A stretch of 26,329 nt of DNA from the NCBI GenBank assembly GCA_900548185.1, contig URJJ01000034.1, positions 1 to 26,329 on the forward strand, given 5' to 3'. This DNA is from an uncultured Opitutales bacterium (GTDB lineage Bacteria > Verrucomicrobiota > Verrucomicrobiia > Opitutales > Intestinicryptomonadaceae). The translations under genes and the position numbers were made by a program. The notes beneath the pieces are model-generated. The model saw only the letters and a program-made list of their open reading frames with translations, ran no database searches and was not told the DNA's origin. The first letter of the stretch is position 1. The number at the start of each line of letters is the position of its first letter. This document shows, one piece after another, positions 6,996 to 15,664 of this stretch.

Positions 6996-8605
6996 TGCGC
7001 GCGGCAGTCGCCGTTATCGCAATGGCGGCGGCCCAGCTTGCATCGGCGGGGGAGTTTTCAAACATAGTCCGATCCCCCGTGCTGGACGTTCCAATCCAAA
7101 AATCCCCGCCTTACGAACTCGTATGCTATCCGGCTCCCGGAGACAGCCTCGGCGAGCCCGAACTGGCCGCCCTTGCCAGCCTTCAGGGCGCGCTCGCCTC
7201 AAAGGGCTGCCGCACAAACCTTTTCCATCTGGCAAACCCTGCGGATGCGGAATGGCTGGATACGCTTTCCCGGGATTTCGGCGTCGGCGTCCGGTTTGGA
7301 AAATTTGCAGGCATCATGGAGGAGTACGGCGGGGAGGCTGGCGGATATGTGGAATACGGGGATCCTAAAACCGACTTTAACGCGGCGTGCATGGAGGCCG
7401 CCCTCCGCAACGCGCTCGTATTCGAGAAGAGCCGGGCTGAGGAATTTTCGCGCTTAAGCGGGCTTAAAAGGCTGCCATTGCCATCGGAAACCGCAAGCCG
7501 GGACTACATTGCAAACAACTCGTCCTCCCTGGACTTTTCGGCGGCCGCCTGCCAGAAACCGGAGCTGAAATACCCGCTCCGCGACTACATCTCGTTTGCG
7601 AAAATCCCGGTCTTTTTTGCCCCCAAACTTCCGCGCGCGATAACAAAATCGGCAAAGGGAAAGAGCCTGCCCATATTCGGATACGGCGACTACGAGAGCG
7701 CGGGCGAAGACGGCTTTGTAAAAGAGTACACAAAAAACGGGTTTTACAGCCTCCCCACCGACCACGCGCGCAACCTGTCCGTCCTGTGCGCCTTCCGCTA
7801 TCCCGGAACGCCGTTTAGGAAGCCCTCCGCCGAAGCCGTCCGCAAAAGGCGGGTGCGGCTTGTGGCCTTTGTCATGACAGACGGCGACAACCTCGGCTTC
7901 AACCTTGGAGACATGCGCTGCGGAAAGCGCTGGGGCGCTGCAAAACGCGCTTCGGACTTCCCGATAGCCTGGGGGCTTTCCGCCTCGCTTGCAGAAATCG
8001 CGCAGCCCGCGCTGAAAAGGTGGCTGGACTCCCCCGGCGGATACACATTCTTTGCCGCATCCGGCCAGGGATACTCCTATCCCAGCCTCATGGACGCCGA
8101 TTTCAGGGAAAAATACGCCAGGGACCTATCTCGCCTCATGAAAAAAAGCGGCCTTTCCATAATGCAGGCAATCGACTTCGGCGCGGCCGGAAACGCCGGG
8201 GTCTGGAGGGATTTTCTGAAACATCCCGAAATATCCGGGGTAATATACTTTGAATACGCCCCCTATCACGGGGCGGACGGCGCGGTGAACTTTGTGGAGA
8301 ATAAGCCAGTAATAGCGGCAAAGGCGTCATTCTGGGAAGGGCTCACTCCCCGCCCCCCGCTGGCAGGCTCAAGCGAAGACGACATAGCGCGGCTCGTCAA
8401 CTCGGCCCCGGCAGACCTCGCAAATCCCGATTCGTACATAATAATAGCCGTCCATGTATGGTCAAAGAGCGTGGGCGACGTTGAAAAGCTCGCCGCGCGG
8501 TTCGACGAAAACACGCTCATAGTATCGCCGGAAACGCTCTTTAAAACCGCCTCGGAACGCCTCGGCGGCGTGAGAGAGAGGCGGGGGCATGAATCCGCCA
8601 AATAG
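6995..8605 (+). CDS. GxGYxYP-family putative glycoside hydrolase, secreted
   Basis: This 536-residue protein has a Sec signal peptide (MRAAVAVIAMAAAQLASAG) and carries the eponymous motif of the GxGYxYP family, GQGYSYP at residues 357-363. Before it lie a conserved-looking metal- or substrate-type segment FVMTDGDNLGFNLGDM and a WGLSASL step. The family is annotated as putative glycoside hydrolases because of its fold and occurrence in polysaccharide-degrading bacteria; its chemistry is not firmly established. The start is fixed by the one-base overlap with the upstream lipoprotein (TAATG) and a strong GGAGGGAGG ribosome-binding site at 6981-6989. Export to the periplasm or cell surface is expected. 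The last 12 or so residues are charged and unstructured. The next gene is on the other strand, and the hairpin between them serves that gene. Confidence 0.85.
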   Translation: MRAAVAVIAMAAAQLASAGEFSNIVRSPVLDVPIQKSPPYELVCYPAPGDSLGEPELAALASLQGALASKGCRTNLFHLANPADAEWLDTLSRDFGVGVRFGKFAGIMEEYGGEAGGYVEYGDPKTDFNAACMEAALRNALVFEKSRAEEFSRLSGLKRLPLPSETASRDYIANNSSSLDFSAAACQKPELKYPLRDYISFAKIPVFFAPKLPRAITKSAKGKSLPIFGYGDYESAGEDGFVKEYTKNGFYSLPTDHARNLSVLCAFRYPGTPFRKPSAEAVRKRRVRLVAFVMTDGDNLGFNLGDMRCGKRWGAAKRASDFPIAWGLSASLAEIAQPALKRWLDSPGGYTFFAASGQGYSYPSLMDADFREKYARDLSRLMKKSGLSIMQAIDFGAAGNAGVWRDFLKHPEISGVIYFEYAPYHGADGAVNFVENKPVIAAKASFWEGLTPRPPLAGSSEDDIARLVNSAPADLANPDSYIIIAVHVWSKSVGDVEKLAARFDENTLIVSPETLFKTASERLGGVRERRGHESAK

Positions 8606-8685
8606 CCCCAATCTGCAAACGGCCTTGTAAAATGACTGTAAAAATGGGCTAAGTTTGCGCTTTGCAGGCGCAGGTTTCGGCTGGC

Positions 8686-8720
8686 AAAAAAAGGCCGGAA
8701 TCCGAAAAGCGGATTCCGGC
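8686..8720 (-). terminator. Terminator of the zinc peptidase gene
   Basis: A perfect 11-bp stem GCCGGAATCCG/CGGATTCCGGC (8694-8704 and 8710-8720) with loop AAAAG is flanked on the left by seven A. Read on the - strand this is a hairpin followed by seven T, 20 bases after the peptidase stop. On the + strand there is no T-run. Confidence 0.93.
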
Positions 8721-8740
8721 TGAAATGAGAGCCCAACGAA

Positions 8741-9418
8741 CTAGTCCCGCCTCCCCGCAAGCAGGAGCAGAAGCCAGCCGAGGGACGTTATGAAGGCCGC
8801 GACATATGTGAACGCGGCGGCGTCCAGGGTTTCCTCCACCCCGGCAATTTCGTCTCCGTCGATTATCCCGAGACTGCGAAGGTGTTTTTTTGCGCGCGTC
8901 GAGGCGTTGAACTCGACGGGGAGCGTCACGAGCTGGAAAAGAGTCAAAATGAGGTATGCGAGGACGCAGACCTCAAACAAAAGCCAGCCGCCCGACCCGC
9001 CCAGAAAACCCAGGCCGCCTATCATGACAAAAGGGAGGATGGAGCTTGCAAGCGACGTTATCGGTATCATCGCCATGCGCGTTTTTAACGGCGCGTAGGC
9101 CTCCTTGTCCTGAATGGCGTGCCCAGCCTCGTGCGCGGCAACCCCGAGTGCGGCGAGGCTCGTCCCGTAGTAGTTTTCGCGGCTCAGCGCAAGGCGCTTG
9201 TTGAGGGGGTCGTAGTGGTCGGTGAGATGCCCCGGTATCTCGACGATTTCCACATCGCCAATCCCGGCGGCGCGCATGACCTCGGCGGCGGCCTGCGCCC
9301 CGGTTATCCCGCGGCGCGAACGGACGCCAAGATTCTTTTTATAGGCCGAAGCCACCCTGTTCTGGGCGTAGAGGCCGATAATTATGGGGATTATGAGGAA
9401 AAAAATAAAATTTGTCAT
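8741..9418 (-). CDS. YugP-type membrane zinc metallopeptidase
   Basis: This 225-residue protein matches the neutral zinc metallopeptidase family known as YugP in Bacillus (Zn_peptidase_2), whose members are about 225-235 residues. It has an N-terminal membrane anchor (residues 2-17), the zinc site HEAGH at residues 96-100 (HExxH), and a likely third ligand, Glu169 in LPVEFNAS. Three further hydrophobic segments lie near 117-140, 145-166 and 203-221. The active site should face the cytoplasm or lie near the membrane surface; the physiological substrate is not established for the family. It has its own terminator. The 179-base gap to gltA upstream contains a GC-rich imperfect hairpin and the AT-rich inverted repeat GGCGTTAAA/TTTAAAGCGCC near 9447-9470, which may include its promoter. 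Confidence 0.93.
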   Translation of the reverse strand: MTNFIFFLIIPIIIGLYAQNRVASAYKKNLGVRSRRGITGAQAAAEVMRAAGIGDVEIVEIPGHLTDHYDPLNKRLALSRENYYGTSLAALGVAAHEAGHAIQDKEAYAPLKTRMAMIPITSLASSILPFVMIGGLGFLGGSGGWLLFEVCVLAYLILTLFQLVTLPVEFNASTRAKKHLRSLGIIDGDEIAGVEETLDAAAFTYVAAFITSLGWLLLLLAGRRD

Positions 9419-9597
9419 CGGACTTTTATCGCAATAAAACTGCGGCGTTAAAAATATTTAAAGCGCCGGGCCCGGGGAGGAACCGCCCCCCGGAGAAGCC
9501 CCGCGCCCCATTTAAGACACGCCCTTCCCGGCCAAAGTTCCGCGCAGCGCCGCAAAACCGCGCGAAAACCGGCCGGAAACTCCGCAAAGCGTCGGAA

Positions 9598-11004
9598 TCA
9601 CGCCTTGAAGGTGGCGTTCTCCGAGGAGCCGCCGCCGCAGGACTTTTCATTGTCGGTCTCGTATCCGGCAATGTCGTCGATTTCGCGTTCGCGCATGCGC
9701 GTATAGGCGACATTGGTGTCCCCCTGATAAATCTGGCGCGGGCGAGTTATCTTGCCCTTTGGCTTGGAGGAAACCTCCTTCCAGTGGGCTATCCAGCCCG
9801 GCATGCGCCCGATTGCAAACATTGCCGTGAACATGTCGGTCGGAAGGCCTATCGCCTTCATTATGATGCCGCTGTAAAAGTCCACGTTGGGATAGAGGTT
9901 GCGCTCGATGAAATAGTCGTCGCTGCGCGCCTTGTCGGCGAGGTTCTGGGCGATTTCCAAAATGGGGTCGTCGGACTTCACGACGTCAAGCACGCGCCTG
10001 GCGGCCTCCTTCAGAATCATGGCCCTCGGGTCGTAGGTCTTGTATATCCTGTGGCCGAAGCCCATCAGGCGCTTTTTGCCGGTCTTTGCGGCCTCGATGG
10101 CCCTGGTGCCGTCGTCGCCCGAACGGTGGATTTCCTCAAGCATGCGTATGACCTGCGTGTTCGCGCCGCCGTGGAGCGGCCCCCACAGGGCGCAAACGCC
10201 CGCCGAAACCGACGCGAAAAGGTTTGCTCCGGAAGACGCGACAATGCGCACCGTCGAAGTCGAGCAGTTCTGCTCGTGGTCCGCGTGCAGGAGAAGTATG
10301 AGGTCGAGAGCCTTGGTGATGTCGTCGTGCGGGTAGTACTCGTGGTACGGCTCCGAAAACATCATGTGCAGGAAGTTCTGGCTGTATCCCAAATCCCTCT
10401 TGGGATAGATGAGGGGCAGGCCGTGCTTCATGCGGTAGGACATTGCAACAATGGTGCGCACCTTGCTCAAAAGCAGCGCGGCCGCGTCGTCAAAATGCTC
10501 GAGGTCGTGCTCGCGCTCGTTTGTGACCATGTCAGGATAGTAGCACCCCAGGGAGTTGAGCAGCGCGGAAAGTATCGCCATTGGATGCGCCGAAAACGGG
10601 AAGCCGCCGTCGAAAAAGTGCATCATCGACTCGTGGAGGCTGGCGTTTCTCAGCACCCTCTGCGAGAATTCGCTCATGTGCCTGCGCGTGGGGAGGTGGC
10701 CGTATATGATAAGGTAGGCGGTCTCAATGAAGGTCGAATTTTCCGCGAGAGCCTCGATGGGGATGCCGCGGTAGCAGAGCCTCCCCTTCTCGCCGTCAAT
10801 GTAGGTGATCTTGCTTTCGCAGGCCCCCGTGTTTCCAAACCCCTCGTCGAGCGTTATGTAGCCGGTTTTGGAGCGAAGCTGCTGGATATCGACGGCCCTT
10901 TCGCCCTCGGTTCCGTATACCACCGGAAATTCGTAGGTCTTTCCCGCAAGCTCAAGCTTTGCAGTCTCGCCCGAAACGTTGTTTTTTTCAGTAGAATCAG
11001 CCAT
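9598..11004 (-). CDS. gltA: Citrate synthase
   Basis: This enzyme condenses acetyl-CoA and oxaloacetate to citrate at the entry to the TCA cycle. The 468-residue protein is somewhat longer than the E. coli enzyme (about 427), with an extended N-terminus of the hexameric bacterial type and a Cys/Gly/Ser-rich tail. The catalytic and binding residues are in place: His243 (ADHEQNCSTST), His278 (WGPLHGGAN), His318 (MGFGHRIYKTYDPRA) and Asp375 (YPNVDFYSG). It follows hisH by 27 bases on the same strand, so readthrough from the his operon is possible. However, no Shine-Dalgarno is evident, and the pathway link is weak. No clear terminator is seen downstream beyond an imperfect GC-rich hairpin around 9468-9500. 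Confidence 0.97.
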   Translation of the reverse strand: MADSTEKNNVSGETAKLELAGKTYEFPVVYGTEGERAVDIQQLRSKTGYITLDEGFGNTGACESKITYIDGEKGRLCYRGIPIEALAENSTFIETAYLIIYGHLPTRRHMSEFSQRVLRNASLHESMMHFFDGGFPFSAHPMAILSALLNSLGCYYPDMVTNEREHDLEHFDDAAALLLSKVRTIVAMSYRMKHGLPLIYPKRDLGYSQNFLHMMFSEPYHEYYPHDDITKALDLILLLHADHEQNCSTSTVRIVASSGANLFASVSAGVCALWGPLHGGANTQVIRMLEEIHRSGDDGTRAIEAAKTGKKRLMGFGHRIYKTYDPRAMILKEAARRVLDVVKSDDPILEIAQNLADKARSDDYFIERNLYPNVDFYSGIIMKAIGLPTDMFTAMFAIGRMPGWIAHWKEVSSKPKGKITRPRQIYQGDTNVAYTRMREREIDDIAGYETDNEKSCGGGSSENATFKA

Positions 11005-11031
11005 AATTTAAGTTTTGAACGGCCGCCGCAA

Positions 11032-11658
11032 TCAGCGGGCCGCGACAAATCCAAGAAAGTTTTTATACAGTTGCAAGCCTTTTGACTGGCTTTTTTCGGG
11101 ATGGAACTGGCAGGCGAAAAGCCTTCCTTTGAGTATTGCGCTTGCAAAGCTCACGCCGCCGTACTCGCTCTTCCCGAAAACGAGCGACTCGTCTGAGCAC
11201 TTCACGCAGTAGCTGTGGACGAAATAAAACTGGTCTCCGCTCTTTTTGATGCCCTCCAGCATCTCCGGGCAGTCCCCGAATTCGACGTCGTCCCAGCCCA
11301 TGTGGGGCACCTTGAACCTGCGCTCGACCCTGAAGCGCTCAACGCGCCCGGGGAAAATCCCGAGGCAATCCACCCCGCCCTCTTCGGAGTATTCAAACAG
11401 TGCCTGAAGGCCGAGGCATATGCCGAAAAACGGCTTGTCGGCCGCTATCCACGAGCGGATGGCCCCGTCGAAACCGGTGCGCTTCAAAAGCCGCATGGTA
11501 TCCACAATCGCCCCCTGGCCCGGGAAGACCAGCACGTCGTCCCCGCAGATTTCATCCGGCGAGGAAACCAGGCGCGAGCTTGCGCCGGCGGCCTCCCACG
11601 CCTTGAGGACACTGCGCAGGTTCCCCATCCCGTAGTCTATTACAGCGACACTGCGCAT
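11032..11658 (-). CDS. hisH: Imidazole glycerol phosphate synthase, glutaminase subunit
   Basis: HisH hydrolyses glutamine and channels ammonia to HisF to form imidazole glycerol phosphate and AICAR in histidine synthesis. The 208-residue protein has the normal family length. It starts RSVAVIDYGMGNLRSV and has the class I amidotransferase triad Cys81 (FFGICLGLQ), His186 and Glu188 (CQFHPEKSQ). The reading frame stays open for 67 more codons upstream, but that part only mirrors hisB; the chosen ATG sits one base after the hisB stop and has AAGGGAAG about ten bases before it. The HisF partner is not in this window. Confidence 0.96.
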   Translation of the reverse strand: MRSVAVIDYGMGNLRSVLKAWEAAGASSRLVSSPDEICGDDVLVFPGQGAIVDTMRLLKRTGFDGAIRSWIAADKPFFGICLGLQALFEYSEEGGVDCLGIFPGRVERFRVERRFKVPHMGWDDVEFGDCPEMLEGIKKSGDQFYFVHSYCVKCSDESLVFGKSEYGGVSFASAILKGRLFACQFHPEKSQSKGLQLYKNFLGFVAAR

Positions 11659-11659
11659 G

Positions 11660-12253
11660 TCAGATGCTTCCCTTTGTCGTGGGGAGTATGCCCGAACGCC
11701 TCGGATCGAGGGCCGTCGCGGCCGAAAGCGCCTTGGCGAAGCACTTGAAGGCCCCCTCCGCCACATGGTGCGGCTCGTCGCCGCTGAGAAGCGCCACGTG
11801 CAGGTTGGCCCCCGCCTCGTTTGCGAAAGCCTGGAAGAACTCCCTGCAAAGCCCGACATTGAAATCCCTCACCCTGTCCGCGCATTTCACGTCGTAGACA
11901 AGGTACGGGCGGTTTGACAGGTCCACCGCGACCCTCATCAGGACCTCGTCCATGGGGAGGATGAAAAACCCGTAGCGGTTCATTCCGGACTTGTCGCCCA
12001 CCGCGGCCTTCACAGCCTGCCCCAGCACGATGCCGACATCCTCGACAGTGTGGTGGTAGTCGACTTCGACGTCCCCCTCGGCCCTGAGCTTCAAGTCGAA
12101 GAGCCCGTGGCGCGCAAACAGGCACATCATGTGGTCGAAAAACGGGATTCCGGTTTCGACGTCGTATGAGCCGCGCCCGTCGAGGTTGAGTTCCAGGGAT
12201 ATGCGCGTCTCCCTTGTGTTCCTTTCGATTTTTGCTATTCTTTGCTTTTCCAT
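11660..12253 (-). CDS. hisB: Imidazoleglycerol-phosphate dehydratase
   Basis: This enzyme dehydrates imidazole glycerol phosphate to imidazole acetol phosphate, the step between HisHF and HisC. The 197-residue protein is the monofunctional type without the phosphatase domain found in enterobacterial HisB. The two manganese-binding His clusters are present: FFDHMM (His41), DYHHTVEDVG (His67, His68, Glu71) and EPHHVAEGAFK near residue 155. The start lies inside hisC (19-base overlap) and the stop is one base from hisH, so translation of the three is coupled. Confidence 0.97.
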   Translation of the reverse strand: MEKQRIAKIERNTRETRISLELNLDGRGSYDVETGIPFFDHMMCLFARHGLFDLKLRAEGDVEVDYHHTVEDVGIVLGQAVKAAVGDKSGMNRYGFFILPMDEVLMRVAVDLSNRPYLVYDVKCADRVRDFNVGLCREFFQAFANEAGANLHVALLSGDEPHHVAEGAFKCFAKALSAATALDPRRSGILPTTKGSI

Positions 12254-13329
12254 CGCATGGCGCTTTCCATGAATTTTTCCATTTCCTCCTCGGCGCCCAC
12301 CGTGACCCTGAGGCCGTCCCTTATTTTCGGGTCGTCCGGCCAGAAGCGTACGAGTATCCGCTCCGACTTCAGGTGCGCGAAAAAGTCGGCGGCCGCCTCC
12401 GCCGGCGACATGCCGCGCTTCACCGGGCGCACAAATATGAAGTTTGAGGAGCTTGGGACGAAATTCCAGCCGATTTTTTCAAAAAACTCCTGGACGCGGG
12501 CGCGCGTCGCGACCACGCGGGCAATCTGGCGCGAATAATAACTGCGGTCCCCGAGCGCCGCAATGCCAGCCGCCTGTGCGAGGCGGTCGACGTTGTAGCT
12601 GTCGCGCACGCGGTTTAATACGTCGATTATCGCGGCGTCCCCGACCGCCCAGCCGACGCGCATGCCCGCCAGCGCCCAGCCCTTCGACGACGTTCCGATG
12701 GAAAGCACGTTGCGGTGGCGCATGGCAAGCCCCGCCGAAGTGCGGCCGGAAAACGGCGCGTAGGCCTCGTCTATCACGAAAAGTCCGCGGAAGTTGCGGG
12801 CAATCTTCTCAAGCTCGTCCTCCCCGAAGGCGACCCCGAGCGGGGCGTTGGGGTTCGTGAGGATAAAGACGTTGGCCCCGCTTTCAAAAATTTTCTCAAA
12901 CGGAAGCGAGAGGCCGTCTTCAAAGTCGAACTCCTCAAGCCTTGCGCCCTGCATTTTGGAGAGCACCGGATAGAGGGAGTAGCTTGGGTTCATTGCGGCG
13001 ACATGGAGGGAGGCGTCGCCGAAAGCGCGCATCACAAGGTTTAAAATGTCGTCGGAGCCGTTGCCGCACACGACGTTTTCGGCGGGAACCCCGTAATAGC
13101 CGCCCACTGCGGCCCTAAGGCCGTCCGAAAGCGGCGCGGGGTAAAGCCTGAGCGAGGCGCAGTCGGGGCCGAGCTCCCGCATTACGGCGTCGCGCACCGC
13201 CGGAGAGGGCGGATACGGAAATTCGTTGGTGTTCAGCTTCACCCAGCCGCCGCCCTGCGGCTGCTCGCCGGGAACGTAGGCCGAAAGCCCGGAAACAGTC
13301 CGGGAAACCCTGTAAATACTATCTTGCAT
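12235..13329 (-). CDS. hisC: Histidinol-phosphate aminotransferase
   Basis: HisC is a PLP-dependent class I/II aminotransferase that converts imidazole acetol phosphate to histidinol phosphate. The 364-residue protein has the family features in order: KLNTNEFPYPPSP near residue 31, GNGSDDILNLV at 89, NPNAPLG near 169, DEAY at 187-190, the PLP lysine Lys216 in TSSKGWALAGMRVGW, and the C-terminal arginine in DGLRVTVG. Being placed next to hisB and hisH favours HisC over a related aromatic aminotransferase, although such enzymes can serve both and aroC is in the same operon. It overlaps the upstream P-loop gene by 11 bases; a purine-rich AAAGAGAAGAG precedes the ATG. Confidence 0.95.
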   Translation of the reverse strand: MQDSIYRVSRTVSGLSAYVPGEQPQGGGWVKLNTNEFPYPPSPAVRDAVMRELGPDCASLRLYPAPLSDGLRAAVGGYYGVPAENVVCGNGSDDILNLVMRAFGDASLHVAAMNPSYSLYPVLSKMQGARLEEFDFEDGLSLPFEKIFESGANVFILTNPNAPLGVAFGEDELEKIARNFRGLFVIDEAYAPFSGRTSAGLAMRHRNVLSIGTSSKGWALAGMRVGWAVGDAAIIDVLNRVRDSYNVDRLAQAAGIAALGDRSYYSRQIARVVATRARVQEFFEKIGWNFVPSSSNFIFVRPVKRGMSPAEAAADFFAHLKSERILVRFWPDDPKIRDGLRVTVGAEEEMEKFMESAMRWKSKE

Positions 13330-14074
13330 CTCTTCTCTTTGCGGCGAGCGCGCCGCCGTTTGGTATTTTCTTTGCGCGCATGCCCCCCTCCAGACGCTCC
13401 AGATAGGGGTCGGCCTTGCGCTCTATCGTAAACGGCTCCTCCGGAAGGGTGTCCTCGTCCAGCTCGATTTCATCGACAGGGTCGTAGTCGTCGAAAGCCA
13501 TCGAAATGCGGCGCGTCTCGTCAACCATAAGGAGCGCGGGATTTTCAAGCTCGCCGTTTTTCATTTCCATCTGGACCTCGTGCGGATGGCACATTTCCGC
13601 GTACCGCCTGCGAATCTTCGCAACTTCCCCGCCGGGGACGCCGCTTCGGTTTGAAAGTATGAGGCAGTCGCTGAAATGCGACACGGCGTCGAAAAACGGG
13701 GCGCACTCGTCGAACGCCTCCGAAAACAGGCGGCAGTCCACAAAGCCGAATATGCGCACAAGCCTTAGGATGCCCGCGTCGCAAAGGCCCTTGAAAGCCT
13801 CTATTTCGTCGGCGAGGTCGCGCGACGAATCCGCCATGAAAAACAGTACGTCCGCCTCCTCCGCGAGGGCCCGCGCAATTCCCGCGGCGTCCACCCCGCC
13901 GAAGCGCTCGACTTTGGCGAGGCGCCCGAGGGCGGCGTCGAAAGGCGACTCCTGCTCGGTGGAGGATAGCATGACTGCGGCGCGCGCGTCCCCGTAAAGC
14001 CCCCTTGCGATGAGGTCGCAGAGCGCCGCCCTGCGGCCCGAACCGGGCGTACCTATTATAAGATAAGAATCCAT
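13319..14074 (-). CDS. Degenerate P-loop (CobW-like) protein in the aro/his operon
   Basis: This 251-residue protein begins MDSYLIIGTPGSGRRAAL, which has the position and glycine pattern of a Walker A loop. However, residues 14-15 are Arg-Arg where GxxGxGK[ST] requires Lys and Ser/Thr, so normal nucleotide phosphate binding is doubtful. Later steps resemble the G3E/CobW group: VLFFMADSSRD near residue 80, LVRIFGFVDCRLFSEAF near 105-120, and CLILSNRSGVP where CobW proteins have the base-recognition NKxD. The C-terminal part has an acidic patch (VDEIELDEDTLPEE) and a basic end. It is not a known histidine or aromatic pathway enzyme. The start was chosen at the Met giving the P-loop; GAGG lies about ten bases before it, and a 28-codon upstream extension overlapping aroC has no such support. 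It could be a regulator, metal chaperone or scaffold. Confidence 0.75.
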   Translation of the reverse strand: MDSYLIIGTPGSGRRAALCDLIARGLYGDARAAVMLSSTEQESPFDAALGRLAKVERFGGVDAAGIARALAEEADVLFFMADSSRDLADEIEAFKGLCDAGILRLVRIFGFVDCRLFSEAFDECAPFFDAVSHFSDCLILSNRSGVPGGEVAKIRRRYAEMCHPHEVQMEMKNGELENPALLMVDETRRISMAFDDYDPVDEIELDEDTLPEEPFTIERKADPYLERLEGGMRAKKIPNGGALAAKRRDAR

Positions 14075-14084
14075 TTCAAAAACC

Positions 14085-15167
14085 TCATTTGAGCGGAAGC
14101 CCGGCGCCTGCGGCGAGGGCCGCGTCTGCAAGGACCAGGGCTGCCATGGCCTCCACAATCGGAACGGCGCGCGGCAAGACGCAGGGGTCGTGCCTGCCGC
14201 GCCCCACGACGGTAGTCTCGGCGCGCTGCGTCGAAAGCGTCCGCTGCTCCTTCAATATTGTGGAAGTCGGCTTGAACGCCACCCTGAAGTCTATGACCTG
14301 CCCGCTGGAAATCCCGCCCAGAGTGCCGCCCGCGTAATTCGTGCGCGTCCGCACCGCGCCGCTTTCATCGGTGTAAAACTCGTCGTTGTGGGCCGAGCCG
14401 AACATGCGCGTGCCCGCAAACCCGCTTCCGATTTCAAAGCCCTTGGTGGCAGGCAGGCTCATCATCGCCTTTGCCAGGTCGGCCTCAAGCCTGTCGAAAA
14501 CCGGCTCGCCCAAGCCCGCAGGAACGCCGGATATCCGGCAGCGGACTATTCCGCCGACGCTGTCGCCTTCGGCTTTCGCCTTCTTTACAAATTCAATCAT
14601 GCGCGCGGCCGTCGGCGCGTGCGGGCAGCGTATCGGAGTGGCCTCCACCTCGTCGTAGGACGGGATTCCGTCGAAAGACGGCATCGATATGCAGTGCACG
14701 CTCTCAACCCACGCGCGTATGACGACGGGGCCCAGGCACTTTTTGGCCACGGCCCCGGCCGCAACCCGCGCCGCCGTCTCCCGCGCCGAACTGCGCCCGC
14801 CGCCGCGGGGGTCCCTGATGCCGAACTTGGCGTCGTATGTGAAGTCCGCATGGCCGGGACGCCAAAGCCTGGCAATCTCGGAATAGTCGGAAGACTTCTG
14901 GTTTTTGTTCTCAATGAGAACCGCGATGGGCGTGCCCAGCGTCCGGCCGTCCATGACCCCGGAAAGAATCCTGCACGCGTCGGCCTCGTCGCGCGGCGTC
15001 GAAACCTCGCTCTGCCCGGGGCGGCGGCGCGTCAAGTCGCGCTGTATGTCGGCCTCCGAAAGCCCGATATTGGAGGGGCACCCGTCAATGATGCAGCCCA
15101 AACCCGCGCCATGGCTTTCGCCGAATGTCGCAACCCTGAAATAGCGTCCAAAAATACTGCCGCCCAT
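14085..15167 (-). CDS. aroC: Chorismate synthase
   Basis: AroC performs the last shikimate-pathway step, anti-elimination of phosphate from EPSP to give chorismate, using reduced FMN. The 360-residue protein has the usual length. Signatures are GRYFRVATFGESHG at the N-terminus (His19), PGHADFTY (His106), RGGGRSSARETAARVA at 121-136, and the C-terminal RHDPCVLPRAVPIVEAM. The ATG at 15167 matches the normal family start; an upstream extension of 23 codons lacks family character. No Shine-Dalgarno is visible, and a TATAAG sits directly before the ATG, so a very short or absent leader is possible. It is the first gene of the tight operon with the P-loop protein, hisC, hisB and hisH. Confidence 0.97.
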   Translation of the reverse strand: MGGSIFGRYFRVATFGESHGAGLGCIIDGCPSNIGLSEADIQRDLTRRRPGQSEVSTPRDEADACRILSGVMDGRTLGTPIAVLIENKNQKSSDYSEIARLWRPGHADFTYDAKFGIRDPRGGGRSSARETAARVAAGAVAKKCLGPVVIRAWVESVHCISMPSFDGIPSYDEVEATPIRCPHAPTAARMIEFVKKAKAEGDSVGGIVRCRISGVPAGLGEPVFDRLEADLAKAMMSLPATKGFEIGSGFAGTRMFGSAHNDEFYTDESGAVRTRTNYAGGTLGGISSGQVIDFRVAFKPTSTILKEQRTLSTQRAETTVVGRGRHDPCVLPRAVPIVEAMAALVLADAALAAGAGLPLK

Positions 15168-15664
15168 TCTTATAATGGAACAATATCGCTCCACCCACTT
15201 CAAGCATAAAAAAAGCGGGGCAAAACCTATGCGCAAAGGCGGGGATAAGGCCCATTAAAAAATTCCCCGCAAGGCTCCCCCGGCGCACCATTTCCCTCGC
15301 GGGCCCCAAAAAGCCGCCCGAGCAATTTGCGCCGGAGCCGATATTTATAGCGCCCCTTTTGCCCCGACGCAAAACCGACGGGAGTTTGCGAATGCGCCGC
15401 AGAGTGTCCGCATTTGAAAGGCAAGCGGCGGGCGCATTCAAAAATAGCAAAGCCCCTCGTCAGCGCAGTTTTCCAGATAAAGCCACAATCGGCATCCCGC
15501 CCTTCAACGGGTTTTTCGCGATTTCAAGAGCCCAAATTCCGGGCAAAGCTTTCCCGTCCCTCCAAAATCCGGCCGGGCGCCCCGCCCTACCCGGCGGCAC
15601 ATGCGCCCCGCCCCGCAAGCCGCCTCCGATGACGCCGCCCCTCAAGGCTCGAACTTAGCGCGGA
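15168..15664. other. 497-base intergenic region, no gene recognised
   Basis: No frame in this stretch shows family resemblance or coding character. It contains the upstream region of aroC, including a TATAAT on the + strand (15171-15176) and TATAAG on the - strand (15169-15174). A 7-bp inverted repeat GCGGGGA/TCCCCGC lies near 15239-15270. No clear terminator for the acyltransferase gene was found. Confidence 0.5.

Noticed and set aside
9447..9500. Terminator after gltA
   Set aside because: The GC-rich hairpin has a bulge and is not directly followed by a T-run, so it was not listed as a terminator.
9412..11085. 557-codon + strand frame across gltA
   Set aside because: It is antisense to a full-length, motif-complete citrate synthase.
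11659..11859. 67-codon N-terminal extension of hisH
   Set aside because: It lies wholly inside hisB, lacks family similarity, and the internal start has a good ribosome-binding site and the right family N-terminus.
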